Notes under the pieces: model-generated
The model's database searches: none
The model's input: the letters and a program-made list of their open reading frames with translations, nothing else
Told to the model about the DNA's origin: nothing
NCBI GenBank assembly: GCA_902651635.1
Contig: CACRSC010000015.1
Location: 342,985-406,984 of the forward strand
Source: Mastigamoeba balamuthi
Taxonomy: Eukaryota > Evosea > Mastigamoebida > Mastigamoebidae
Reading direction: 5' to 3'
Length of the DNA: 64,000 nt
Part shown: one piece after another, positions 41,519 to 52,493 of the stretch
How positions within the stretch are numbered: position 1 is the stretch's first letter
How the letters are laid out: the number at the start of each line of letters is the position of its first letter
Made by a program: the position numbers and the translations under genes

Positions 41519-44500
41519 TCACAAACTGATTCTGTATTCAATTGGCCCGTTCCATACCACCAACAGACTGAGAAACGAGAGGACTGCCAGCGCGGGGGCT
41601 CTCGCCGCTGCACTCTGGTGGAACGAGGAGGGGTCGCGGGACACCGACGACGATTCGCCGCCACGGGGTGTGCTCGGGGTGACGCCCCACACGAGAATCC
41701 CTCTGAGCCCCATGTCGAACGCGACGTCGTCCCACGTGTCGGCATAGACGTTGTCCAGAGACACGGCCAGTGTGTTGTTTCCGTGCTCGACCAAGTCGGA
41801 CATCATCACAACGTCGTAGAATCCGGGCTGAACACTGATTGAGTAGCCTTTCTCAGTCAAGGAGACTTACCGAGTTTCCGACGTCCGTGCAAACTGAGAG
41901 CTCGGCAGCTGGAAGCTGCTTGCCGTTCAACCACACGTGAACGGGGCCATCAACGCACCACACAGACATCAGAAGCTCGCCAAACGAGGCAGATTCGTTC
42001 TGGAGCCACGAGAACTCGGTGCGAAAGTAATACTGGCTGGCCTTGGGAGTCAGTTTGGTGGTGACGTTCTTGGGACCTGACCCAACACCGAACTTGGCGC
42101 GCCCAATCTTCCATCCTGAGTCATCAAATGACCTAATGTACCACTCATCCGACCTAACAGAGCCATCCCAGTACCTCCAGAGGTGCCCCAGAGGGAGCAC
42201 ATGGGTCCACAATGCCGGCGCCGGATCGGGGATCTCTCTGACCCAGAAGTCGTCCAGGTAGACTGATCCAGACACTGTGCCCTGGGTGCTCCATCTGTGG
42301 CTAATCTCGATGTTCGGGGTGTCCCCGGGCATCTGTGTCACCCGTCCAGAGTGCCTCCACTCTGATGGAGATCCTCCCGCAGACTTTAGGTGAGGAGACC
42401 AGTACGTGGGCCAGTGTAGTTTCCGTCCTGACGTATTGTAAGCAGTTGGAGAGGAACCCCATTCCACCCAGTGCTCTGTTGCCGTGCTCATGGCACCTAG
42501 CTTGATCCATCCACCATAACTGTACCATTTCCCGGCATTCACGTATCTGGAACAGCAGAAGTGTGAGCTTTTGCGTGAATGTTATCATGGCTCGCTGTGA
42601 TGCACATACATTGTTGAATCCGGGATCCCATACTGATTGAACTGGGCGATTGACCTGGAGCTCTTGTCTGACTCGAGTGTAATCTTCATGGACGACATCC
42701 CGCGGTGCCTCTCCTCTGTTGTTCCTGTCATACGAGTCCACGGAATGTTGCCGGTGTACCACTTGTCCCAGCACGTATCGTCATCAAGTTCAAAGGCACC
42801 GTTGCACACGAGGTTCGGGCTGAGGCCATCCCAGCTGACCACTGCAACTGGGGCAGAGTGCACAGTTCTCTGAGTGTCATACGTTACCACAACCTCGTAT
42901 ATCCACAGGGTTCCCGGATCTACATCTGTGTCATTGTACTGTTTCGCATCACTGGAAAGTGCTGCCCTTGGCTCCCAAGGGCCATCCACTCCACTCTTTC
43001 GGTTGATCGTTATGGCGCCAGCGGGATTACCGTCGGTGCTCCACTGGAGCCGAATGCAGTGGTGGCCACACTGCGTGGTCGAAACAGGAGGAGTGCCTCT
43101 GGAATACAAGTGGGATGCCCTTCCAGATCGTCCAGCATCCCCGTAGTGCGTACTCCACGATACCGGCCCAGTTCTCTTCCCAGCGGCCAAGTTGGTAACC
43201 GTTACCATGCCTGAGACGTCCCGAAACACGACCTCTGCTGACCCATCTCCATCAAGGTCCGCAATAGCCGGTGAGTGCTTCACCCCGTGGTTGACAGAAA
43301 TTGTTCTCTTCACCTCCCCTGACAGGGATATAACCCGTACGGAGCCGGCATCCGATGGCGTTATTGGGTTGTACAGGCCAACCACAATCTCCTCCTGCCC
43401 ATCGGCGTCGACGTCCCCAACAACTGGAGTGGATGGCATAAAAGGGCTGAAATCCTTTGGCCACCCAGCATGATCCACCAGAGCAATACCGTTCCACCTG
43501 AGATACCAGAGGCTCGTCGTATGAGAGATAACGAGAACGTCCACCGAGCTGTCCCCATCAGGGTTCAGGGGTATCATTGCTGCACTGTTCCTCCAGCCCT
43601 CGTTGTTGTTTGGGGCTGCCAGTGACGATTGCTCCATCCACCTCCTCCACAGTATTCGGCCGTCGTGATGCAGAATGGTGAAGCTGGGCTGCCACAGAGG
43701 ATTGACCAGAGTTGTGGGAACAAGCACGTCGTCGTTGCCATCCCCATCGATGTCTGCAACATGGAGATCGACGCCGACCTTGTAGGACCCAGACATGAGA
43801 CGCATGTTCTTGCCGAACTGGCCTCTGAGCTGGCCCTTGCCTTGGAATCCACACGTGTTGGCTGGAACAAATCCGATGACTGAGTCACAATCGGCCAAGG
43901 CGTAGACCACAGTCTGCTGGTCCGCTGTCCCAATGCCGAGACCGCTTTCGATGAGTTGGTGGCTGTGGTACATCTGCTGGATGGCTCCTGTGGCACCGTC
44001 CATAATGACAACGCCCCCTGACCACGACTCGCCTACGGTGCCCCACTCGGCGAACCCCCAGATGGGGTAGATAGCGGGGTTGTAGTCCTGCTGTCCCGAG
44101 GAGTCTGGCCAAGGCCTGATCTTCCACTGTGAGATGGCCTCCAGATCTCCGTCTTGGTCAACGTCCGCAACGAGGACCGGGGACGCCTGGCTCGAGAACA
44201 CGGCCTCCTGTGGGTGACGCGGTCAGGCAAGCGTCGAGTTTAGCCCAGAAGCACCTGGGGCAGCTTCGCCAGTCGGGTCCGGTTGGGCCACCACCAGAAC
44301 TCGCCGACAGTGCTCTGGTAGCCGCACGTGGGCACGTAGTTGGAAGGTCCGACCTGTGTGCTCCACAGGTCCTGCCCTGTGCCCCTAATCGCTCGAATAG
44401 AGGCGCCGACCGAGACCAGTATCTCGTCGAGGCCATCGCCGTCGACGTCGCGCAACGTCACGGAGGGGTTCTGCTGGTCGGATCCGGACGGCAGAGGGAA

Positions 44501-44716
44501 CCCTGAGAGCCTCGAGCCAGTGCGAGGGTCGAACGCATCGGTGGCCCACTGGCCTCCAGCAGAACGGTAGCTGAGAACGATCTCGGGGAGATCGTCGCCT
44601 CTGATGTTGCCAACGGCGAAGGTACCGAGGTGCCACGCCCCACTGCCAGCCTGGAACGTTGTCTCCAGGCAATGGCAGAGGGCAACAACGCCCAATAGTC
44701 CAATCCCAGCTCGCAT
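41519..44716 (-). CDS. Large secreted/membrane FG-GAP (VCBS) repeat protein
   Basis: Exons 44716-44255, 44207-42610, 42546-41871 and 41827-41519 give 1014 aa. It begins with a signal peptide (RAGIGLLGVVALCHCLE). At least five integrin-type calcium-binding FG-GAP motifs follow: DVDGDGLDE, DVDQDGDLE, DIDGDGNDD, DVDADGQEE and DLDGDGSAE, spread over a predicted beta-propeller (about aa 20-400). The next part is fibronectin-III-like and then jelly-roll-like, with many Trp/Tyr, consistent with carbohydrate binding (KWYTGNIPWTRM, VYLDDFWVREIPDPAP). A C-terminal hydrophobic segment (ALAVLSFLSLLVVW) may anchor it. It looks like a surface or secreted adhesin, or a lyase-like enzyme missing obvious catalytic residues. 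Intron 41828-41870 is 43 nt. The start at 44716 gives the best signal peptide. Confidence 0.72.
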
Positions 44717-44849
44717 TATGTCCACGTGAGATTGAATCTCTATGGGTGCATATCAGCCACGGGGCACTGCATCTCGGCTCTGGGAACCTCGGCGTGGCTC
44801 AAAGACGAAATGAACGCTCCAATAGTTTTGTTGGCATACTGAGTTACTA

Positions 44850-47119
44850 CTACCTTCGGCCTCTCCCGATGGCGTCCACAAGATTGTTCTCGAGCGTCTC
44901 CAGGATGTCCGACTCGATGTCTCGGCTGGCTGGCCCGCCAGCGCCGGTTCCCTGCGCCCTGGAGCGCTGGCCTGAGGGCAGGATCTGTGCGTTGTGTGCC
45001 GGCGCAGACGTTGCTGTGTCACGGCCCCTGGGCCTCTCTTGGTATGACTGCGGCTGCTGCTCCAGAGGCCCCTCCTCAGTGGCCACCCTCTTGAGGAACT
45101 GCTGGAGCCTCTGGTCGCGCTCGACCCATCGCTGCGCCCTCTTTCTCTCCTCCTCCTGCTTCTCTCGCTTCTGCATGTCCTCGAGCTCGTGCTTGCGCTG
45201 CACGGCTCTCTGCTGTGCTCTCCTCCGAGCTTCGTCCACCAGCTCGTGCATGCGGGCCTCGATTCCCCGCTCGCTCATCCCCTGGAACGAGAACTTGCGG
45301 TCGTCGGGCTGCACAGTCCATGCCTTCACGGGCACCGGCACCTCCTCGAGGCACGCCCCCTCGCTCTTGGCCGACTTGCGGCTCTGGCGCGACTTATTGC
45401 TCGTAGACGACACGCGGGACTTGCCGGAGACGCTCGAGCAGGCCGACGGCGGCCTCGACAACGACCGCGAGCGCCCCGCCGAGCTGGAGAACGCTTCGGG
45501 GCAGGCCAGTCGCGGGGGCATTCGGATGGGCGGCACCTCTCCGCCCATCAGCACAAAGTCGCGCGCCTGCGGCGACTCCCGATAGGCCAGGGAGCTCGTG
45601 CGCATGTAGTCGTCGGTGCTGCTGCTGCCTCTCTTGCTCTCCTCCTCCTCCAGCCTGCGCTCCAGGCTCCGCTTTTCCTCGAGCAGCTGCTTGATCTGCT
45701 GATCGAGCGCAAGAAGACGGCTACGCAGGTCCTCTTTCCCATCCCGCGTACCTTGCAGCGCCCCTCCGGGCGATCTGGTGCGTGCCCAGTCTTCGCTGGC
45801 AACGCTGGCGCCGCTCCTGCCGGGCGTGGGTGGTGCGCGGCTGCTCTGCTTCGCTGTCATGACGGGGAACTCGGACGGCCCATCGTCAAACTCGTCGTCT
45901 GGCCGTCTCGCCGCTGCCGCGGGCGCGGAGTCGGCCACAGGGCCCTGGGCACCGGGCTCATCATCGCAGCTGGACAGAGACTGCGCGCCAGAGCCGGCCG
46001 ACCCCGGCCCGCGCTGCCTCCTCCTCTGCTCTATCAGCCGGCGCACGAGATCCAGCTTCTGCTGCGTTGAGTTCTGCTGGATGCCAGCGGTCACTGGAGC
46101 TGCCTGCTGAGACCTTGTGGCTTGCTGCTGCTGCTGCTGACTGCTGCTTCTGCTGCTGGGGCTGGGGCTGGGGCTGCGATGGCTGCTGCTGCCTCTCGCG
46201 CTGCTGGGACAGACGCTGGTCCCTCTCGGCTGCAGCGTCGACTAGAGGCGGCGGGTTGTCGCCCTGAGCGGCCTGTGCGAGCTGCGGGCAGCCCAGGGCC
46301 TCTGCGAGCCTGAGCATCTCGCTGGCCCGCGCCCCCGAGAGCACCGCGCTGCGGGCGCGGCTGCACGCCGCCACCCTGGCCTCGAGCTCCGCCATGCTCC
46401 CCGCCGCCGTGCGCTCTATCGACTCGCGCTTCCTCGCGTGGGCGGCGGCCAAGTGCTCCTCGCAGCGCCTGCGGACCTCCGCCACCATCGCGAGCCCCGC
46501 GGCGATGTCCGTCGCCCCCGCCCGCGGCGGCAGCACGTGCGCACGCTGCAGCGCCAGCCCGAGCTCCCCCGCGACCCCCAGCGCCGCCGCGACCGCCGCC
46601 TCGTGCCTGCGCGCCGCCGCGGATGCGCTGGCGGCGCCGCTCCTGCACGCGAGCTGCAGCGCCACGAGCTCCGAGCGGACGGCCCCCAGCCTGCGATCGA
46701 TCCGCTCGCGGTGCCTGCGCAGCGCGTCGTCGAGCCTCGCGGCAACGGAGGAGCGCTCGGCGCGCAGGCGGGCGTGGCGCTCGCGTGCCTGGCGGTCCTC
46801 CCAGTCGGCCTGCACGAACCGCGCGAACAGCTCGCAGTTGTCCCGAGAGAACACTCTGGGGGTGGCCCAGTCAGCAGTCAGCGCGATCGAAGGGCTGGGG
46901 AGCGCACCCGGGGAGGCTGGCAGCGTCCTGGGGGGTCAGGCGCAGCGTCCCGCGGCTGACAGAGGCCTTGGCGCGCAGCAGAGACGAGTACTCGAGCAGC
47001 GCCGCAGCCGGCAGCAGTTTGGGGGCGCTGGCCGAGGGGCCGCCGGGGATGCCGACGACGTACATGTCGGCGGCCCCGTCCTTGCCCCTGGCCAGCGTGA
47101 ACACGCACAGAGCTGACAT
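44850..47119 (-). CDS. Unrecognised coiled-coil protein with Arg/Gln-rich helices
   Basis: Exons 47119-46908, 46855-46114 and 46076-44850 give 726 aa. I do not recognise the family. The first 70 residues (SALCVFTLARGKDGAADMYV, GIPGG) look like a small beta domain of the kind that opens cytoskeletal or trafficking proteins. Residues about 85-240 form long charged helices (RQARERHARLRAERSSVAAR), then a Gln/Ala-rich linker, a short coil (LLALDQQIKQLLEEKRSLER), a Ser-rich patch, and a C-terminal coil (ARRRAQQRAVQRKHELEDMQ). A structural or basal-body/centrosome-like role is possible but unproven. The 37-nt intron 46077-46113 is inferred because the two flanking frames differ and no longer intron fits. 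Confidence 0.6.
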
Positions 47120-47190
47120 CTCGCGCCCGCTGGTGCCCGCCCGGTGATTGCGTTTGGCGCGGGGGGGGGTGCGTTTATTCAAACTCACGC

Positions 47191-47223
47191 GCAGATATTT
47201 TGCCCCTGTTGGAGAATCTTCGG
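47191..47223 (-). promoter_or_regulatory. AGATTC...AATATCT element upstream of the coiled-coil gene
   Basis: Minus-strand order is AAGATTCTCC, a 10-bp spacer, then AAAATATCTGC, about 75-105 bp before the start at 47119. Confidence 0.5.
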
Positions 47224-47349
47224 TGTAGGGGGGGGACGGGAACCAAGCAAGCACTTGCGCTGGACGATTAACGGTGTATTGGATAGGTTCCAAAACAAGG
47301 CAGCGGAGGTGATGCCGGCCTCACTGGAGCACTCCTGCGTTGGGGTGCT

Positions 47350-48544
47350 TCAATTGTCGGCCATCTCCTCGTCGTCCTCGTCCTCGTCCTCCTCCTCCTC
47401 CTCCTCCTCCTCGTCCTCCTCCTCTGCCTGCTTCTTCTTGCCCTTCTTGGGCGCGGCGGGCTTCTCGGGCTTCTCGGGCTTCTCCTCCGAGGGCTCGCTG
47501 AACTGCTCGAACTTGCCGCCGTCGCGGGTCCAGATGCACTTGACCTCGAAGTGGAAGTCGGCCATCTTCCTCTCGAACAGTTTCTACCGTGGCAGCAGAC
47601 ACAGTTGTTCAGCGACTGCCCTGCCGCTCTGCGGGGGGAGGGGGCGAGGGGGTGACGGTGCATACGAGGATCCTGGCCTGCTCGGGGGTGAGAACGTCAC
47701 CCTCGGTGCACACTGTGAAGTCCCGCGTCAGCTTGATCACACCTGCATGGAGCACAACGGCGTCAGTTTGCGATACACCGGACCGCGCGCAGCGTACCGA
47801 GCGCCAGCTCAGTGGGGACCTGCAGCTTGGTCCTCAGGTACGCCTCCATCGAGTGGTCGAACTGCGGCAGAGGGCCCTTGGGGCTGCACCGAGACGTTCA
47901 CAGTGTCAGTGTATGTGTGGGGGAGGACACTGTGGCTGTTCCGGGGGCGCACATGACGACCGTCTCGGTGGCCTTGAACCCCGAGCGCGCGTAGTCGGCG
48001 GCGTGGAACGAGCGGAAGAACTCGAGGACCTCGTCCTTGGAGTTGTTGGTGAAGCAGAGGCCGCACGTGCCAGTCAGGTGCCGCGAGACCTGCGCCATGC
48101 CCGGCGCACACTCCTCCTGCTCGGACCTCCCCAGCGCCACCTGCATCACCCTGTTCCTGCCGAAGAAGAACCTGGGTGTGGCGGGCGTGTCCGTCGCGGT
48201 CAGAACCGTGGAGATCCGTGGGGGATCCGGTGCCAGAGACGGCGGAAGGAGGGTGGTCTGGGCCCGTGCCTGCTGGTCTCCCACTGCTTGCGGACGTCCT
48301 TGAGGAAGGTGTTGCGCATGTTGCACGTCTCGAAGACGACGACGTGGCTGTAGTCGTTGACGCACTGGCGGATGCCCTCGACGAGCTTGTTCTTGCGGCC
48401 ATAGCCCGCCTTCTTCGTGTTGGTCAGCGACACTGCGGGAGAGCGAAGCGGAGGGCGGCAGCTGCGGGTCAGCACGGGAGGGCGCGCGGAGGGAGGGCAG
48501 GGGTGCGAGCACGTACCGATCTTCGGCCTCCTCGACTTCGGCAT
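47350..48544 (-). CDS. MRTO4: MRTO4 (Mrt4), ribosome assembly factor
   Basis: Exons 48544-48517, 48432-48270, 48171-47929, 47883-47798, 47742-47666 and 47583-47350 give 276 aa. Mrt4 occupies the P0 site on pre-60S particles and is replaced by P0 late in assembly. MPKSRRPKI, VSLTNTKKAGYGRKNKLVEG, MRNTFLKDVRKQWETSR, FFFGRNRVMQVALGRS, FTNNSKDEVLEFF, GDVLTPEQARILKLF and a C-terminal acidic run replace the P0 hinge; the phosphorylated P1/P2-binding tail of P0 is absent, which favours Mrt4. The intron 48172-48269 uses a GC donor (AG|GCACGG). The C-terminal Asp/Glu tract is encoded by a GAG/GAC microsatellite at about 47366-47420. Confidence 0.9.
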
Positions 48545-48848
48545 TGCGGTGAGCGCGGCGCTGGTGTTGCAGGCTGAGGGACCAAACAAGAGGAAGATGC
48601 CGTCAGCAGTTACATCACGAGAAGAATCTCCAGTATCTCCCCGGATACGGGGAAGATACCCGCATCTTCCCGGGTACTGTTTAAAAAAGGGAAGAAGCCA
48701 CTACTATCGTACCGCACTGTACGTTTGCCCCCCGAAACCCACCGGCCCACTGAGCCCACACGTCCCCACCCTGCCAACGTCACCACCCTGCCCTCAGGCG
48801 AGGGAGCGAGGAGCAAGCCGCCTGTAACCGGGGGGAGCCGCCAGCGCC
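48545..48848. promoter_or_regulatory. Divergent promoter region (MRTO4 / VIT-calcineurin) with nested palindromes
   Basis: 304 bp without a gene. 48622-48676 is a cluster of inverted repeats built from GAATCTCC, GTATCTCCCCGGATACGGGG and GAAGATACCCGCATCTTC, the densest set of shared elements in the window. GTTTAAAA follows at about 48679. Confidence 0.55.
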
Positions 48849-51800
48849 ATGGGCAACGCCGAGGGCAAGAGGCGCGACGTCACCGTCGAGCTCTGCGTCC
48901 GCGACAGCGTGATTGGAATCCTCTACAGAGAAACGCTCGCGAACAAGCACGACACGCCCGCCCACGCGCTGTGCGGACCCCAGCGCCCCCCGCGGCCCTC
49001 ACGCAGCGCCCGCAAAGCGTCGAGATCCCGATGGACGACGCGCTGGTGACCGACTGGAAGGTCAAGCAGGGCGACAGGCGCGTCGTCAGCACAGTGCACG
49101 AGCGCTCGAGGCGGACGTTCGTGCTCAGCGGCGACGCGCAGGAGGAGATGCTGCTCGTCGACCTCGGCGAGCTCGCCGGGCACGCCAAGGCCTCGGTGCG
49201 CCTGCGCGCCGTGGCGCCCATCCCGCGCTCGGACGCGCGTCGCGTCGCGATACGCATCCCGTGGAAGACCGTCGGCGACGACGTCGACTCGCTCGACGTG
49301 TGCGTCGAGGCCACGTTCACGCGGCCCGTCGCCGCCGTGTCCTGCGCGAGCCACGCCGGGATGCGCGTCGCAGAGGGCGCCACGCCGGGCGACAAGCGCG
49401 TGACGTGGCGCAGCACGCGCGGCTTCGGGGCGACCGACTGGGAGTGCGTCTTCGAGTTTGAGTCCGAGTTCACGTGTGATGCGATCGTCGAGACGTCACC
49501 AGACGGCACGCGGTGCGTCTGGACCGGTGGGGGTGGGTGTTCCACGGGTGTTCACGCCCACACTCACCGATTTTCCTCGCGCTTTACGCCACCCGTCAGT
49601 GTCTGCATGCTCTCGCTGTTCATGCAGAAGGCGGACCTGCGACTCGGCAACGTCGTGTGGCCCAAGAGCTTCGGCTGCGTGATGCAGATACCGGACTCGC
49701 CGAGGTTCGTGGGGGCAGAGCCCCGCCTGCTGAGCTGCGCCCGTGCCCCTCTCCTGACGGCAAGGCCCCCGCGTCCGCCCTGTGCAGGGAGCTCGCGGCG
49801 TGCGAGCAGGCGTGCGTCTTCGCGTTCTTCGACGGCGACCCGTCGCCAGAGGACATCGTCGTCTGGAGGGGCACCACGACCATGGGAGCTCCATACACGT
49901 TCCAGACACCGCTCCGTCAGTACCCCCCGCGCCCCTGCCTCCTTCCCTGCTGGCCTGCGTTTGCTGAGCGGAGGCGAGCGGCGCAGGGTTCACGAAGGGC
50001 GTCGTCATACACAAGCTGGCAGCGAGGGAGGAGATCGCGTTCCTGATGTCTGGCGCGAGCGTCGGGACGCAGCTCGTGTGGAAGGAGGAGCAGAACAGCT
50101 GGCTGCCGTACGCCCAGCCCTCGCCGTGCAACCCGACGGAGCTGCGCCGGCGCGTCATCACGCTGGGGCTCAAGTACCAGGTCACCAGCCCCTACACGGC
50201 CTTCATGGGAGAGGACTTCAGGCACAGCTCCCACAGCCACGCGCCCATGCGCTGCGATGCCTGACCGGGCCCCTGCAGGAAGGGAGAGGAGACCAGGAAG
50301 CTGATGCAGTGCAGACACCTTGGCTCGCCGTCTGTCCGCACGCAGAAGGAGGAGAACGACACGCACTACAACTCGCCGATACCCAAGAGCCACACGCTGC
50401 CTTCGGGGTTCCTTGGCGTCGCCCGCTCCGTCAGGAAGGAGCTGAAGAAGCAGGGCAGGGAGGAGGTTGCCGAGCACCTTGTGGAGCAGGAGGGCCGCGT
50501 GCTCAAGGACGTCCCGCTGCCAGAGACCCGCAGGCTTGATGCGTCGATGCTCTTTGCCGGGGAGAACGGGACCCCCTCGATCGCGCTGCTGAAGAAGTAC
50601 TTCTCCCGCGAAGGACGGCTCTCGCCGAACGCTGCCCTCAGGCTCATCAGGGACGCCAGTGTCATCATGACGAGGGAGCCCAACCTCGTGGAGGTCGCTG
50701 CCCCTGCCACAGGTAGCGTACTGCCTCTATCGGCGGCTGGGGCTTCCCTTCTGACACGGGGCCACCGCAGTGTGCGGGGACATCCACGGGCAGTTCTACG
50801 ACCTGCTGACCATCTTCAAGGCCGGAGGCATGCCGTCGACGGTGAACAAGTACATCTTCCTCGGGGACTACGTCGACAGAGGTAAGACACACTCTTGCCC
50901 TTCTGGAAGCGGGCCCTGACATGCTCACCCGAAAGGCGACTTCTCCACGGAGGTCTTGTTCTTCCTCCTCGCGCTGAAGATCGTCTCGCCTGACGGCATC
51001 ATCCTTCTGAGGGGGAACCACGAGGCGCGCTTCATCAGCCGCACGATGACGTTCCAAGCAGAGTGTATGTCATCCCTCTCGCTGTCCTGCAACTGACCGC
51101 AGCGCAGGCGAGTACAAGTACAACGAGGAGGTCTACATGGCCTGCGAGTCGCTCTACGACACGTTCCCTCTGGCAGCACTCGTCAAGGGCACTACGTGCG
51201 GGGACTGCCTCTGCGTGCACGCTGGAATCGGCCCAAGCATTCACTTCGTGCGCTTCCCCGCGAGACCCCTCGCGCAACTGACAGAGAACCGCAGATCTCG
51301 GAGATCAACAAGATCAACCGCTTCCAAGAGGTGCCGAGCGAGGGCCCCATGTGCGACCTGCTCTGGAGCGACCCCATTGGCGAGCTGCGCGAGTTCGGGA
51401 GGATGCCCAGGTCGCAGTGGGAGGCGATTGATTACACCGAGAACAAGGCGAGGCGCATCAGCTGCTGCTACGGCCCCAAAGCCGTAGAGCGCTTCCTCCG
51501 CGACAACAACCTCGGCTGCATCATTAGGGGCCACCAGGTCCACAAGGAGGGCTACATGGTAACCGCAGCACAGCCCCCTGAAGAGCCCTCTGACTTCCCT
51601 TTGGCAGGAGCACTTCCTCAAGGACGAGAACGAGATCGCCCCTGTCCTGACGATATTCAGCGCGCCCAACTACGCTGACAGGTACGGGAACAAGGGAGCG
51701 TTCCTGCGCCTCTCGAAGGAGAACTTCCGCATCAGGCGGATCCAGGAGGCTGTCCACCCCTACTACCTCCCGAACTTCACCGACGCGTTCTCCTACACGC

Positions 51801-52268
51801 TGCCTATCATCACCGAGAACTGTGCGTCGCCCTATCGGCTGGGTTACCCTTCCTGTCCGCTCACAAATGCCACGCCATGCAGTCGCGGACATCCTGCGGG
51901 CGCTGATGAAGAGCGTGTTCGAGTGCTCGAGGGGTGTCACGCAAGAGGAGCTCAAGGCAGACGAGGCGCTTGCAGAGAAGGTCAAGCTGCTCCACGCGCA
52001 GTCGCGCCGCGTGCAGGAGCAGAGGGAGTCGTACCTGAAGGTCCTCGAGCCAGGCTACCACAGTGCGCCCAGCCCACTGCTTCCAGGCGCACAACACACT
52101 CACGTTGTCCCTCCTCCCGCAGAGAACATGTCTCTGTTCGAGCGCGTCCGCAAGATGGACGAACTCAACGAGGCACGCCCGACGGACATTGAGACGCAGC
52201 ACTTGCTCAGTGGTATCGACAGCCCCCCAGTGTCCACGCTGAGGAGGACGCTATCTAGCACACTATAA
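48849..52268 (+). CDS. Fusion protein: VIT-type module (no VWA) plus calcineurin-type phosphatase
   Basis: Thirteen exons: 48849-48970, 49018-49512, 49600-49704, 49788-49915, 49987-50221, 50279-50712, 50771-50881, 50936-51064, 51108-51247, 51295-51558, 51608-51821, 51883-52062, 52123-52268; 900 aa in a single frame. Aa 1-360 follow the VIT-VWA5 pattern ([69 protein letters not shown]), yet the VWA domain with its MIDAS is missing. Aa 460-790 are a PP2B/PPP phosphatase: [73 protein letters not shown], then [16 protein letters not shown] and a helix like the calcineurin-B-binding one. No clear autoinhibitory peptide is seen. It starts MGNAEGKR, a candidate N-myristoyl site. The GC-AG intron 50222-50278 links the two halves; no stop or promoter element separates them. 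Two adjacent genes is the alternative. Confidence 0.82.
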
Positions 52269-52493
52269 CTTGGTTTATGTGTCTATTCGCCAATTGAGTT
52301 TTCTGTGCGTGTCGCATCCTTCAGTGAGAGCGAGGCCACTTCCCCTTCTCCAGTGTGCCTGCCGTATCGAGGCGATCTTGGCAACATCGCTTGCAATACG
52401 AACAATAGCAAATACACAGTGTGTTCCATACAAGCACAGTTGTTTCCCTCTCCTGCTGTTTGATCTTCGCGGGGGTACGGCGTGCCTGCACTG

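Noticed and set aside
41852-41870. A 19-nt GT-AG intron (gtaagt...gactgag) in the FG-GAP gene
   Set aside because: A 43-nt intron with the same donor and a normal cag acceptor at 41828 also keeps the frame and has typical size.
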